Shown here: piece after piece, positions 42,322 through 54,700 of the stretch
Layout: the number at the start of each line of letters is the position of its first letter
How positions within the stretch are numbered: the first letter of the stretch is position 1
Source of the DNA: Porphyromonas cangingivalis
GTDB lineage: Bacteria; Bacteroidota; Bacteroidia; Bacteroidales; Paludibacteraceae
Assembly: GCA_945902955.1 (NCBI GenBank)
Contig: CAMDNO010000001.1
Coordinates: forward strand, 1 to 64,000
Length of the DNA stretch: 64,000 nucleotides
Direction: 5' to 3'
Notes under the pieces: generated by a model
Told to the model about the DNA's origin: nothing
What the model saw: only the letters and a program-made list of their open reading frames with translations
Database searches by the model: none
Position numbers and translations under genes: made by a program

Positions 42322-44586
42322 CTATCTCCAATTGATATTTGGTTTTGCACCCATTTCGAAAACTAATTTGGTACCATCAAGTATATCACTATGACTAATA
42401 AATGGTTTAGAAATAAGCCTTCCATCTAATGTGACTTTTTGAACATATTTATTCGCTTCTGATAGATTATTGGCAATAATCTCTAATTTTAAAGGTTTCC
42501 CATTAGCAGTATAATTCATGATTATTTTTGGAAATTGTGGCGCTCCAATTGCGTAAATTCCCGAAGCGGGCGTAACAGGGTAAAATCCCATAACACTAAA
42601 AAGATACCAAGCCGACATTTGTCCACAATCATCATTACCATTCAGACCATCAGGTGCATTTTTATAATTGATAGCTGTATGTGTTCTGGCAAGTTCCTGC
42701 GTTTTCCATGGCTGTCCGCAATAATTGTAAAGATAAATATAATGATGACCAGGTTCATTGTCGTGTTTGTAATGCTTTTCAGAAAAATTTTGGTCCAATT
42801 TTGCCGCAAATTTTTCGTTACCACCCATCAACTCAATTGTACCAGGTATATCATGCATGGCACCAAAAAGATAGGTCCATGGACTTCCTTCGGTAAAGCC
42901 ATGTTGAGGAAACAAACTCCAATCACCTTTGAAATGGCGAGGTGAAAAGAAACCAGTTTCGTGATTATAAAGATTTTTATAATTTTTAGACCATTGCATC
43001 AGCTTATTATAGTCTTCTGTTTTACCTAAATCTTTAGCAACCTGTGCCACGCAGTAGTCGTCAATTCCATATTCGATGGTTCTCGAAACGGATTCGGCCT
43101 TGTAATCATGTGCAACGTAGCCTATTGAATGATAAAACTGCAATCCCGCTCGTCCCTCGTAACACGACCATGGCTGCCTATCGAGCATCTTATTTGTTGA
43201 GCCATCGCATTCAGTAGCCATCATGGCATCTTTACGCATTGCTTCATACGCAAGATTAATATCATAATTTCGAATTCCCTTTACATAAGCATCGGCTATC
43301 ACAGCATCTGCATGCGTACCAATCATAATATTTGTTTCGGCTGGATTAGGCCACATGGGCAACCAGCCACCCTGCTGATACATTTGAAGCATTGATGTTA
43401 TCATATCGGCAGTTCGTTCGGGTTGCATAAAAATAAGAAATGGATGCAATGCCCGAAAAGTATCCCAAAGTGAAAAATCAGTATATGAAACACCATTATG
43501 AACACTATCATCAAAGGCACTGTAGTATTTACCATATTCCGAAAATTGGCGGGGAAATAACAAACTGTGATAATAGGCTGTATAAAAAATAGTTTTTTGA
43601 TTGTCGTCTACACCTTCAATTTTTATTTTCTCAAGCTCTTTTTGCCAAGTTATTCTTGTTTGGTTTTTAATTCTATCAAAATCCCAGTCAGGGATTTCTT
43701 TCGTTAGATTTTCTCTTGCTTGCTCAACACTAATAAATGAAGTAGCTATTTTTACTTTTACAATTTCGTTGTTTTTTGTTGAAAAACTAATATATGCACC
43801 TAATCGTTTTTTTGCAGATAGCTCTTTTACTAAAGGCAAAATAGAATCGTTGTTCCAGGTGCCATAGGTGGAGAATGGTTTATCGCATTTAATTACAAAA
43901 TATCCTTTGAAGTTTTTAAGTTCGGGCATAAGATTGAGACTATGACGATCAGGATTGTAACCCGTAATTTCATTTCTCTCATTGTTAATTGAAATATAAG
44001 CCTCGATGTTTCTTAGTCTATTTTCTTTTGAATTTAAAGTCGGTTTCCTTGAATCATCATCTATATTTAATGCTTGAAATACCAAATGCGATTCGTTTGA
44101 TTTTGGGAAAGTAAATTTAAAAATGCCACAACGCTCTGTTGCAGCAATTTCAGCATTTATTGAATTGGTATTATTCGCCTTCATTTTTACCGAATAATAA
44201 TATGGACTCACCACTTCATCGCTATGCTTAAACCCTAGTTTTCGCTTTTCTGGGTGTGTTTTTAATACACCTATTTCGGGCATTACAGATACGTAGCCAT
44301 AATCTCCCATCCAAACGGTAGGTTGATGCGAAGCAGTGAATCCTAATATAGTAGTATCTTCATAAACGTAATACATTCTACTAATTCTATTTTCGCAAGT
44401 TTGTGCTGAAAAATTTGTCATAGTAAATGGAGGCCCTACACTTAAAGCCAATCCGCCTTCTCCCTTTTCGGCAGTACCGATATAGCAGTTAACAAAATCA
44501 ACTTCTTGTTTTTTATTGTTCGATTTTTGTGCCGAACAACAAATGTAACCTATTAAAAAAAAAATGATTAAAAGAAATAGTCTCAT
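42322..44586 (-). CDS. Secreted GH92 alpha-mannosidase-like enzyme
   Basis: 754 residues; the signal peptide ends near YICCSAQ. The GH92 N-terminal sandwich (VNCYIGTAEKGEGGLALSVGPPFTMTNF) and the helical catalytic domain (SLWDTFRALHPFLIFMQPERTADM, QMYQQGGWLPMWPNPAETNIM) are clear. The Ca-dependent active-site signature is NGNDDCGQMSAWYLFSVMGF, close to the family pattern G-N-D-D-x-G-x-M-S-A-W. Length fits exo-acting Bacteroidetes GH92 enzymes. Known members are inverting alpha-mannosidases; a mannoside in the target glycan, or another substrate, is possible here. It lies 104 bp after GH78 in the same run. Confidence 0.85.
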   Translation of the reverse strand: MRLFLLIIFFLIGYICCSAQKSNNKKQEVDFVNCYIGTAEKGEGGLALSVGPPFTMTNFSAQTCENRISRMYYVYEDTTILGFTASHQPTVWMGDYGYVSVMPEIGVLKTHPEKRKLGFKHSDEVVSPYYYSVKMKANNTNSINAEIAATERCGIFKFTFPKSNESHLVFQALNIDDDSRKPTLNSKENRLRNIEAYISINNERNEITGYNPDRHSLNLMPELKNFKGYFVIKCDKPFSTYGTWNNDSILPLVKELSAKKRLGAYISFSTKNNEIVKVKIATSFISVEQARENLTKEIPDWDFDRIKNQTRITWQKELEKIKIEGVDDNQKTIFYTAYYHSLLFPRQFSEYGKYYSAFDDSVHNGVSYTDFSLWDTFRALHPFLIFMQPERTADMITSMLQMYQQGGWLPMWPNPAETNIMIGTHADAVIADAYVKGIRNYDINLAYEAMRKDAMMATECDGSTNKMLDRQPWSCYEGRAGLQFYHSIGYVAHDYKAESVSRTIEYGIDDYCVAQVAKDLGKTEDYNKLMQWSKNYKNLYNHETGFFSPRHFKGDWSLFPQHGFTEGSPWTYLFGAMHDIPGTIELMGGNEKFAAKLDQNFSEKHYKHDNEPGHHYIYLYNYCGQPWKTQELARTHTAINYKNAPDGLNGNDDCGQMSAWYLFSVMGFYPVTPASGIYAIGAPQFPKIIMNYTANGKPLKLEIIANNLSEANKYVQKVTLDGRLISKPFISHSDILDGTKLVFEMGAKPNINWR

Positions 44587-44690
44587 TTAATTATTATTAA
44601 AGATGGATAATTTGTTTAAATAATTGAATCGAAATAATGCCATATCTTATTGTTTAACAAATACACATAAATAGAATGTAGATTTCTATA

Positions 44691-47102
44691 CTATTCCAAT
44701 TGCTTAATTCTATTTTCTCCTGTAACCAATTTAACTTTTTGACCTTCCCAACTAAATGAAGCATCCATGCCTTCTGGAATATTAATTGTGCCGGACACAT
44801 CCGATTTGCTCTTATTCAGAAGGATTTTTACATCGCCCAGCGCGCTCGGATATACTGCATTTATGGAGTTAAGTTCGCCAAAAGCAGGACTAATCTGCAC
44901 TTTCCTGTGACCAGGAGAAAGCGGTCGGATACCGCACACAGTACTAAAGAAGAAATGATTAGGCGCCGAACTCCAGGGGTGACATTCCGAACGCACGTCG
45001 CCTCTGCGTACCCGCTCGAGCGGCTCTTCCACAAAAGTTGTGAGATTGAGTTTTTTCATATAGGCCCATTCCGATAATTCGGGCATAAACTTTTCGCGTT
45101 GGTTTGTTTTGTTCATAGCCTCAAAGAGGTAAACGTGCAAATACAAATCAACCTGACCAAACCACTCTTTTGGCTCCAACAATTTATTTAGTAGCACTTT
45201 AGCCTCTTTACCGGTAGAAGCTTCGGCAACAATGGCCAGCAAATTAGTGATTTGGCTCACTTGTTGGTTGGTGGGCGATTCGGTGTAAAAACCATCGGCA
45301 TTTTTGCATAGTTTATTCACCGCTTTACAAATGGTATCGGCACGCTTTTGGTACAAGTCTGCCATTTGTTTATTGCCTGTAAATTTAAAAATATCGGCTG
45401 CATGGCGCAACGAATAAGCATATTGCAGGCTATAAAGTGTGCTTCCTGCTCCTTCAACGGAACCGGGCGAAACGCCGTTTTTATAACCTTGAGGCCATGC
45501 AAAGGCAGGCCACCATTCAATTTTCCCCAACAAACCATTTTTATCCATTCTTCTTTCGAACCAATGCAAAACACTTTCAATTCCTAATTCGAAATTAGCA
45601 ATAAAAGCTTTATCATCTTTCCACATCATGTAATCGTGAATTTGGTCAATCCACATAAGCGAATACGATGGAATAATAAGGTGGAACATAGCCGGATAGG
45701 CGGCATAAGTCAGCCCCTCAGGAATGCGTGACTGGTCTACTTGTGTTAAGAAATTTCGTGTGAGGCGGTCGTCGCCCGAAAGAGTCAGGAGCGACAAGTT
45801 GTGTACGCGCGAGTCGCCCACATATTGCAATTGCTCGTAATAGGCATCCGACATTAATAAATCCTGAGCGCAAATACTGACCGTACGCCACCCTGCCTCC
45901 ATTATCCAATCGGTCAACGCATTGGAAGCATCGAATTTTGCCCGTAAATCGATGGGAGCCGAACTGCTTACATGCTGATAATCGGCAATAGTCAGAGCAT
46001 CGTTTTTTGTTTCAATATCCAACTGAATATAGCGGAATGTACGAATGGAACTCGGTTTAAACAGCCGGTTTTCGCCACCATCGGGAAGAAAAATATCTTT
46101 AATGCCAATCATTCGTTTCCCTTCAATATCGTTTCGGTCGCCGCGGGGCGAATTGTTGTTGACAAACATATTTTCGGAATAACTTACCTGTACACGACTT
46201 CCTTTTCCACCACTTACCAGCATTTCGGGGTATCCGGCAGAGTGTTGATTTTGATCAATTAAAATGCTTACTTTCCTATTGGCAGGTATTGTGAGGGCTC
46301 CTTTTTGATGAATGAAATTCTCATTTTTTTCTATACCATCTGTTCTACGAATGGTATAGAAAGGCATTTTTATTTCGCGAAGCATGCCTACCGTGCGCGG
46401 AACAAGTAATTTTGCTCCGGCATACACAATTCCTATCGACCCCGTCACATTGCGGGTGGCTGCTTTGTCCATCCATTGTGCAGCCGACCAGTTCGAATCA
46501 TCAAATTCGGGTTTCTCCCATCCCCACGGATACAATTCACCGTTGATATTTTCGGGCTGAAAAGCAACGTACAGACCAAAATCGACACTCGTTCTGTCCA
46601 TCATCCAGTTCACAATATTCGGCGAATAAGCCCGATTGTGATAACATTTCCAATCGCGGTCATTTGTGTTTACTATACTTTCAACATCCGTTTCGCCCTG
46701 CATAATAAATGAAGTCATTTGCGAAAATACGCTGAAAGAACGCTTTGCGCCCCAGTTGACAACCTCTACTGCAATGGTATTTTTGCCCGCTTTCAGCTGG
46801 GGAGCAATATCAATAGTTTCGTAAAACCAATGTTGTATATCGCCACGAGCCGGACCGCGCGTAATGTAGTTGCCGTTTACAAACAATCGGTAATGATTAT
46901 CGGCCGAAAGGTGAATTACGAAACGTTCTGGCTTGGTTGCTAATTCAAAATTTCGTCGAAATAAAATCATTGCTGCCGATTCAGGCTCTACAGTTGGGTG
47001 CCCAATCCAAGGAGCTGACCATTTAACAGGCTCAGATGCAAATAGCTGCATACAAGTAAAGACGAGTATCACGAAAGTTGAAATACTTTTTATCATTTTC
47101 AT
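44691..47102 (-). CDS. Secreted GH78 alpha-L-rhamnosidase
   Basis: 803 residues; signal peptide ending CMQLFASEP. Order: a jelly-roll N-terminus (WSAPWIGHPTVEPESAAMILFRRNF, HYRLFVNGNYITRGPARGD), a second beta domain, an (alpha/alpha)6 catalytic domain (about 395-720) with MSDAYYEQLQYVGDSRV in the position of the family's D-x-x-x-E-R-x-G-W-x-G-D, then a C-terminal domain (HPWSSAPNHFFFSTVCGIRPLSPGHRKV). GH78 removes alpha-linked rhamnose, as found in rhamnogalacturonan I and II. It starts 10 bp after the SGNH esterase gene, so the two form an operon. Confidence 0.85.
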   Translation of the reverse strand: MKMIKSISTFVILVFTCMQLFASEPVKWSAPWIGHPTVEPESAAMILFRRNFELATKPERFVIHLSADNHYRLFVNGNYITRGPARGDIQHWFYETIDIAPQLKAGKNTIAVEVVNWGAKRSFSVFSQMTSFIMQGETDVESIVNTNDRDWKCYHNRAYSPNIVNWMMDRTSVDFGLYVAFQPENINGELYPWGWEKPEFDDSNWSAAQWMDKAATRNVTGSIGIVYAGAKLLVPRTVGMLREIKMPFYTIRRTDGIEKNENFIHQKGALTIPANRKVSILIDQNQHSAGYPEMLVSGGKGSRVQVSYSENMFVNNNSPRGDRNDIEGKRMIGIKDIFLPDGGENRLFKPSSIRTFRYIQLDIETKNDALTIADYQHVSSSAPIDLRAKFDASNALTDWIMEAGWRTVSICAQDLLMSDAYYEQLQYVGDSRVHNLSLLTLSGDDRLTRNFLTQVDQSRIPEGLTYAAYPAMFHLIIPSYSLMWIDQIHDYMMWKDDKAFIANFELGIESVLHWFERRMDKNGLLGKIEWWPAFAWPQGYKNGVSPGSVEGAGSTLYSLQYAYSLRHAADIFKFTGNKQMADLYQKRADTICKAVNKLCKNADGFYTESPTNQQVSQITNLLAIVAEASTGKEAKVLLNKLLEPKEWFGQVDLYLHVYLFEAMNKTNQREKFMPELSEWAYMKKLNLTTFVEEPLERVRRGDVRSECHPWSSAPNHFFFSTVCGIRPLSPGHRKVQISPAFGELNSINAVYPSALGDVKILLNKSKSDVSGTINIPEGMDASFSWEGQKVKLVTGENRIKQLE

Positions 47103-47112
47103 TAAAATTGAT

Positions 47113-48693
47113 TTATTTAGTTTTGAAATTTACTAGTATCGGTTTCAAAATTGCTTTCCATATTTTGTAACCATCCGCATTCAAATGTGTTTTGTCATTC
47201 AAAAATAGTTCCGGCTTGGGTTGTCCGTTTTCGTCCAAAATGCCCTTCGACACATCTACGTAAACAGCATTGTCGTATTTCCGAATCATTATCTGCAACA
47301 GCTCGTTTGCTTTAGCAAACTGCAATGGAAGATGCTTACGCGAAACAGCCATTACATTACTCAATACAATTACTTTTGTGCCCGGAAGTTCTTGCTTTAC
47401 TTTTTTTATAAAAAGTTCTGTGTTTTTCACTATTGAGTCTTCATCTATCCCTGCTCCTAAATCGTTAGTGCCTGAATAATACACAATGGCTTTGGGACGG
47501 TATGGCAACACAATACGATTGAAAAAGTGCAGTGCATCGGCTGTTTGCGAACCACCAAAACCCCGATTAATGACTTTGATTTCGGGAAAATCTTCGGGTA
47601 AAGTACGCCACATCCTGATGCTCGAACTACCAATAAACAAAACCGCATTGGCAGGAGGAAAACTTTTTAGGTCATTTTTTTCGAATATCCGTATTTCGTT
47701 TTCGAACCTATTAGGTTTGGCTACTTGGATATATAAATTTGGAACATCGGCAGGGAAAATGGTAGACACTTGGTTTTTACCATAGTAAATGCTGATAGGT
47801 TGAAAACTGTTAGCAATAAGTGATTTGCTAAAATTAATACTTACTTCGGATGCATTACTTTTTTTGTAAAAAACAGATTCCTCAATCAACTCGTTGTTAT
47901 ACAACACCTTTAGCTCTTTGTGCTTTGGCAATTTTTCGGCAAATAATTTTACAACATACTGAGTAGTATCTTGCAACCAGGCACGAGTTGTAACTCTTTG
48001 CGAAACTTTTTTCGACGAATTACTCAAAACAAATTCGTACATCGCATCACGATTAAGATAGGTGTCGTCGTTGTAATGCCAACTGTATTTTGTAGGTTTG
48101 CTTTTGCCATCCACATCGTTCAGATAGAAATTAACAGCAATAGTATCACCTGCATTAGGCTGATAGTTTAATTCGCTGAAAGGCACAGTTATACGAACAA
48201 AATAACTATCTGTAGACTTTAGCTTTTCCACCCGCACTCCGGCCGGATTTATTGAAGAGCTTCCTGTGCGGTAATCCATTTTCGATAAAGCACCTTTGCT
48301 TTCGGAATTTGAAGGGTCGAGCGCAAGGAGGTATTGCACCATCTCGTTAGTACCTTTTCGTTTAGATAAAAACAATTCAATACCATCATTTTTTCCAAAA
48401 GGAGCTTTGTTATCAAAACAAATACTATCGTCATTAATGGTTGCCACGAAATAGAAATTGCTTTTATCCCAACTCATTGACACATCAGCCGAGAAACTCG
48501 CTCTATTACTTACACCAAAGGTAGAAGCTGACAAATGGGTAGAAAACCCACACTTTGCAAACTGCTCAAAACTTTTTGAATTTGATTTTTGCGAAAAGAG
48601 AGGCAATTTATATGGTTCTGAAAAGCCGTGATTAGCATTTGCAAAAAAGCATTGAATAAATAGAAGAGCTATAGTAACTAATTTTAGTTTCAT
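47113..48693 (-). CDS. CBM9-like/SGNH-hydrolase two-domain secreted esterase
   Basis: 526 residues with signal peptide MKLKLVTIALLFIQCFFANA. Residues about 25-235 form a CBM9-like sandwich (SADVSMSWDKSNFYFVATI, GIELFLSKRKG, FVRITVPFSELNYQPNAGD). A linker beta region is followed at about 340-526 by an SGNH (GDSL-type) hydrolase. Blocks are Ser in VLFIGSSSIRMW, Gly in NRGFGGSQT, Asn in YYSGTNDLG, and Asp/His in LNDKTHLNADGY. SGNH enzymes in such loci usually remove acetyl groups from pectin or xylan; the module presumably targets the polymer. It is the first gene of the minus-strand run to 33077, with a -7 box at 48719-48726. Confidence 0.8.
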   Translation of the reverse strand: MKLKLVTIALLFIQCFFANANHGFSEPYKLPLFSQKSNSKSFEQFAKCGFSTHLSASTFGVSNRASFSADVSMSWDKSNFYFVATINDDSICFDNKAPFGKNDGIELFLSKRKGTNEMVQYLLALDPSNSESKGALSKMDYRTGSSSINPAGVRVEKLKSTDSYFVRITVPFSELNYQPNAGDTIAVNFYLNDVDGKSKPTKYSWHYNDDTYLNRDAMYEFVLSNSSKKVSQRVTTRAWLQDTTQYVVKLFAEKLPKHKELKVLYNNELIEESVFYKKSNASEVSINFSKSLIANSFQPISIYYGKNQVSTIFPADVPNLYIQVAKPNRFENEIRIFEKNDLKSFPPANAVLFIGSSSIRMWRTLPEDFPEIKVINRGFGGSQTADALHFFNRIVLPYRPKAIVYYSGTNDLGAGIDEDSIVKNTELFIKKVKQELPGTKVIVLSNVMAVSRKHLPLQFAKANELLQIMIRKYDNAVYVDVSKGILDENGQPKPELFLNDKTHLNADGYKIWKAILKPILVNFKTK

Positions 48694-48718
48694 AAGTATT
48701 AGTATTTATGAGTTTTTG

Positions 48719-48726
48719 CAAAAGTA
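48719..48726 (-). promoter_or_regulatory. Bacteroidetes -7 box (TACTTTTG) for the esterase-GH78 run
   Basis: The minus strand reads TACTTTTG, an exact TAnnTTTG match, 26 nt before the SGNH esterase start and just past the stop codon of the giant gene. No -33 box is visible, and no tandem operator lies 22 nt upstream (checked at 48748). This unit is therefore controlled differently from those at 3388, 25694 and 55885. Confidence 0.55.
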
Positions 48727-48744
48727 CGTATATTATTCAGCTTT

Positions 48745-51700
48745 TCACTTTCGAATAAACATTCGTTGCATACTTTGTCCGGTTATTGATTTTACTGATA
48801 CGAAATAAATTCCAAGAGCTAATGAACTCACATTCAGACTCACATTATTCGAGGCCACTTTTTGTTCCAAAAGTTTCTGTCCTGTTAAACTGACTATTGA
48901 TACACTCTCCAATAAGAATCCGGCATTCACATTCAAAAAGTTTGAAGTTGGATTTGGGTATACACTAACTGTATTTTCTGTTTTAATAAGATTAGTTGTC
49001 ATCGAATTAAACTCAAACGCACCTATTGTTGGTACAGATGTTCTGACAGTACCCTCAAAATCCTTATCCACTGATAGGTTGTCGGCACCTGCATTCAGTG
49101 CCACCACCGATGGTTTATAATCGGCTGGAACAGTAGGTGAAGAAATTGAAAACATTGGATTCACGCTCATACCCGCTCCCTCGCTGGCAGTGGTATTTTG
49201 CCATTCAGAAAATAATAATTTATCGCTACCATATCTGCCAATATACGAACCAGAGTTAATGTAATAGTTGTTTTTATTTAATGTAAACGTACCTCCTGTG
49301 GCATTAAAATACACACCATAATTTTTAGCTGAGCCGCTCGTATTGGTACGTTGATTTATAAAAATATTGTTGCGAATATCTCTTGTGTTGGTGTTGGCAT
49401 TCACCCAAAGTGCATACGAATTTCCGGTAGTACTAGAGCCTCCAACATAAATTGTATTGTGATACAGATTGTGGTTGTGAGAAGCTGCACCTGTTTCGTA
49501 AATACCATTCACTACCGATGCTGAAGCAGGACTGAGCGAAATGATATTATTGTAAAAAGTTCCAAAGCCCGAATTAATTTTTATACCATTTATAGTTGTG
49601 CCGGCAGTGGCCTCCAAGCTATGAATGAAGTTATTAAACACCGATTTGGCATTTGTAATATCACCTTTCACATCAATTCCGGTAACGGCATCACCTGTTC
49701 CTGTTTTCGCACTCGACAAATTACTTATCGTATTGCCTGATAGCTGGAGGAATTGTGCTTTGTTCAATCTTATTCCAGACACTAATTGTGTATTACCGGT
49801 AGAAGTACCTGAAGCATATAAATCACTAATAGTATTGCTGGTTATTTTCAAATTGATAGCATCATCATTATAAATACCATCTATTGCCAAAGAATTAGTT
49901 CCCGAAGTATTATTAGCATACAAATGGCTAATGGTATTGCCTGTAACTGTGATAGTATCGGCCCCATCACCGCTATTCAGATTAATACCTCTGAATATTG
50001 GGGTGTTTGTAACACTTGTGCTATAGCTGATTTTTTTAGCTTCACTACCACCTATGGTATTGTTGCTGATAAGCAAAGGCTGCGTTAATGCGCCATTAAA
50101 AATCATACTAATAGATGTGTTGGTTGGGTTCGACCATTCTATATTCTGAATAGTATTGTTTGAGATTACACCTGACGGGTTTGTTATGATTTCAATACCT
50201 ACCAATCCGGTTCCATTGGCACTAACCGCATCTTTGGTTAGAGGTGAGCCTCCACACAGAGGTGCACTACCACCTATGTAATTGCCTGTAACGTTTATGC
50301 CAGACGAACTTGTACCACCTACACGAATGTAAGTAGCAACCATGCCATTAGCATTTGATGTCAGCGTTTGTGTTTCGTAAAAACTATTGCCTGAAATAGT
50401 CCAGTCTTTATTATAATTTTCAACATTTACGACAGTGCTTCCTCTCAAAGTATTGGTTGCATTATAAAAATTATTGTTGCTGATTACATTTTCTTTGTTT
50501 ACAATTGTGGCATCTTTACCTCGTGAAGCAACACAAAATGAAGCCGGGCCTGTAGCTGACGAAGTAAAGTCGTTGTTTGTTATAGTGTTGTAACTAATAC
50601 CATTTCCCGTGTTGTCACTAGCTCTAAAAGTCAGAATACCTGTTACCGCAGTTTTGGCGAAACTGCCCTTCAGTACACAATTTTTGATAGTATTGTAAGT
50701 TGCATCCTTATTAAACTGAATTGTTCCGTAGGCATAAACAACGTCATCCGACATATACAGATTCTCTATGGTTAAATTTTTGTCCGTTCCGATTCCATCA
50801 ATGGAGCCATCAAATGTTACGTTGTGGGCACCAATAAGATTAATTGTTACAGCAGTCATATTACTTGATATAAGCCTGTTAGCTCCATTAGGGTAAATTT
50901 TGACAGATGTATAATTAGATGTCTTACCTAAAGTTACAGAACCGCTTGCATATAGAACTGCTGTGGCAGTTTCGGTGGTGTTTCCATGTATTGCCAGCTT
51001 CACTTCACCTGTAAGCTGACCTGCATTGACAGCGTCGAAAGCAGCTTTAAGTGTTGGATAATCAGCACCTATTCCTCCTACCAACATTTCTACACCTGAT
51101 GTCGGTGGGACCTCGGTAGTCACATTAATTGGAGTTGAAGGTACAGAAGAATTGCCTGCTGCGTCTTTTGCAATCACTAAAACAGAGTATGTAACACCTA
51201 AAAATCTTCCTGTTACATTTATTGTAGTAGCAGATGTAGTAGCATAATTAGCTCCATTAAGCTTAATTTGATATTCAGTTACTCCCACATCATCTGTAGC
51301 AGCTGTCCAGTTTAATGTAAAGGTAGTTTCAGCAACATTAGAAGCAGTTACCCCAGTGGGTGAATTTGGAGCTACATTATCTTTTGTAGTAACTGCGAAT
51401 GCCGCACTTAATTCAGACCAATTGTTCGAAATATCGCCTGCCCGCACGCTAAAACTATAGGCGGTATTGCCTGTTAATCCACTTATCACAACAATAGTAT
51501 CGGTTGTAGTTGTGTAATAAATATTGTTTTTATACACTTCATAAGCTGTAACTTCAAAATTATCGGTGCTGGCGTTCCATTTTAAAATCAAACTATCACC
51601 CGTGTTTTTGATAAGAGTAAAGCCCGAAGGAATTGAAGGAGCTACGTTGTCGCTAAGTGTGTTTACAGTTGCTGGTGATGATTGTGCTGAGATATTGCCA

Positions 51701-54700
51701 GCCAAATCGCGTGCTAATACAGTGAAACTATATGCAGACAGCGGACTTAGTCCATTTACTTTCAAAGAATTAGCAGTAGTCGTAGCGTGATACGCTCCAT
51801 TTTTAAACACATCATAATCTACAACTCCTATATTATCAGAAGAAGCAGTCCAGTTAAGTGTTACCTCACTTTCGGTAACGCCGGATGCTGCTAAATTAGT
51901 TGGAGTAGTTGGCGCTTGCTGATCGTTGAAATTATACTGATTTTGCTTGATGAAAATTGAATCAATCACCACTCCATCGTCTTTCATCCAAAGATTTATA
52001 GTATGCAATCCAATAGAACTTATTTTGAAGGATGCCAGCGTACCGGCTTCGGTTGTATTTGTCCAAACGAAAGAATTTGAGGCATTTAAGGTTATGTCGG
52101 TACAATTTGGTTCAATCACATTGTCTATTCCCAAATGAATGGCATCATCGTTAGCACTTCCATTGGCATGTCCTTTTATCCATACATAATGAATACCTGT
52201 TTTTGTGAAATTCACTTTGTATTCAAGGGCAGAGGCTTTCATTATACTATCCTTACCTACTGTTTCATTCAGATTCTCGAATGCTTGCATGGCAGTACCA
52301 TTGCTTGCACCGGCAATATTTACCGACTTCCATTTAGGGCCATCAATACCTTTAACAAGCGCACCTCCGGGGAAACTATTGAGATATTGGTTGGCATCAA
52401 TTTTCAAAATACCATCATAGTCCTGTTGAATATTTGGCAACGAGGCATTTAACAATACATTGTCAATAGTAACAGCTCTTCCATCAGTTTTTATATAGTC
52501 CAACATACCTTTAAACACAACTTTCTTTAAACTGACCCAATCAAGTGCCACTTTTATAAGGCTTTTATTGGCATTTATCAAATAAGGCATCGTAATTTTT
52601 TTTGTGAGCGTTGCCCCTCCATCAGTAGTGGCAGTTACAACAAGATAATTTCCGTAATTATCGGCACTTGGAGTCACATCGAAACTGGTTAGGTCAAAAT
52701 TTGCACCATCTTTTCGTTCCATCGTTATTGTCTGTCCCCAAGTTCTTAACGACAAAACACTCGAAGGCCAAGTTGTAGAAGTCGTCGTATTATACACATT
52801 CAAACCCAAATTCGCAGTAAATTTATAATCACCAACTTCGAGTAGATTATTGTAATTTGCTGGAGCAACAGCCTCAAAATCAATAATTACCTGCGGGTTT
52901 GACGAGCGCGCTACACATCTGAAAGTATATTTTTGATAAGCAGGGTCTTTGTCTGCATCCAACAATCGAAACATCAGGTAAAATGAGCCAAATCCTATTT
53001 CGGCAGGCGTACCTTCAATCACAATCTGATTCGCTTCGATGCGCATTTGTACACCATTTGGCAGATTATTTGAACTTATCAATTCACAATTCACTGTGCC
53101 ATCGCCACCACCAAATTCAATTACCGCCTTGTAGGGTTCGCCCACTATAGCCATTGCTAACTCAGGGTTAGTAAAAAACTCGGGCGAATTATTTTGCGGT
53201 GCATCTAATTCTCTTATTTGAGTTTCATCCAATGCCCATTGTTGTATAAAGTTGCGTTTGGGAGTTTGAGTGCTTGGTTGATTCAGATATTCAGCATACC
53301 CCCAGCTACCATATTTCGTGAATTTACCATAATCGCCAAATTGTGAGTGCATATATACACCACTGGATTTTACCAATGCCATTTGTGTTTTGTACAACTG
53401 CGCCATCATTGGTTTTTGAGGCAAAGTAAGCATAAACTCAATATATGGATTATTATTTATATCTCCTTCGCCTGTAGCCACAGCTCCTAAACCAGCTAAT
53501 TCAGAACGAACAGGACCGGGGTGGCCATACCCAACAATGGTTTGATTGGTTGTACTTGAGCTTTTTACCCAAGCAGTAATGGTTCGTGCGTTTGAGCCCA
53601 AAACTCCCTTGTAGTCATACACTTCAGCATAATTATCACCACTCGCATTCAGCGATTTTGTTCCTTCGTATTTGGTGGTGCTGTAATTTGCTCCGTTTCG
53701 TAAAGTTGCAGTACGTCCGTTGCCCGATATATCATCGCCTGTATCATTAAACTGCCATCTACCTTCCAGATTTCCGGTTACAGCAGAGCCCGCATATACA
53801 CTTGCAATTTCAGCAGCATTGAGCTCTCTGCTGTACATTAACACATCGTCGAGTTGTCCTGTTAAATTTGCACTGTGTTCGGCGCGATTTCCTATTTTGA
53901 CATTAGCATACGCTTGGGTATTGAGCGGAAATCCACTCACGAAACTTGGTGTTTCCAATACGCCATCCACATACAGAAGTGCCTGATTTAAATTAGTTGC
54001 TCCTGTAGGAATTACAACCGCTACATGATGCCATGCGCCATCATTCACTTTTGTTGAGCCTACAATTTCGGCATTCGCCTTACTGTATACACCACCACTA
54101 TCAACTGTAAGCGCTATTGCGCCGGCTATTCTGCCATTGAGAGTACTCGTTTGAATATTAAAATTAAAATCCTCGCCGCCTACTGATTCAACACTGCTAT
54201 CCACTAATTTAGCATCGTATGAAATTTTCCGGTCGATTAACGATAAGCCTGTACCCCCTTCGTAAGCCACGAGAGGCCATCCAAATTGTTTGGAGTATTG
54301 CATGTGTTTCGCTGGTATTGCTCCGGTTACGTCGCGACCTGTGGTGTTCGATGCGCTGGTTAAAATGAGCTGTTCCCACATCCTGAATGTTTTATCAAAA
54401 TCGGCTTCACTTGCTCGATTGTAATCAATATTGTCATACACATATTCCTGAATTTTATTTCCAAAATAAGTAGTAATGGCTATTACATCTGCAGTAGTAG
54501 CAGGTGTCAATGTTGGCCCATAATTATTTATTTCGGTAAGAAAAGGTAGCGTATAACCACCTCCATCACCTGTCCATACTGCTGCAACACGCACCATACG
54601 GTTTAGTGGCAAATGATTTTGGAAAATACTCCACATTTGACAAAATCTGCGGGCATTCCATCTATTATACGTAATGCCCTCTAAAGCAGCTTGTTGTGCT

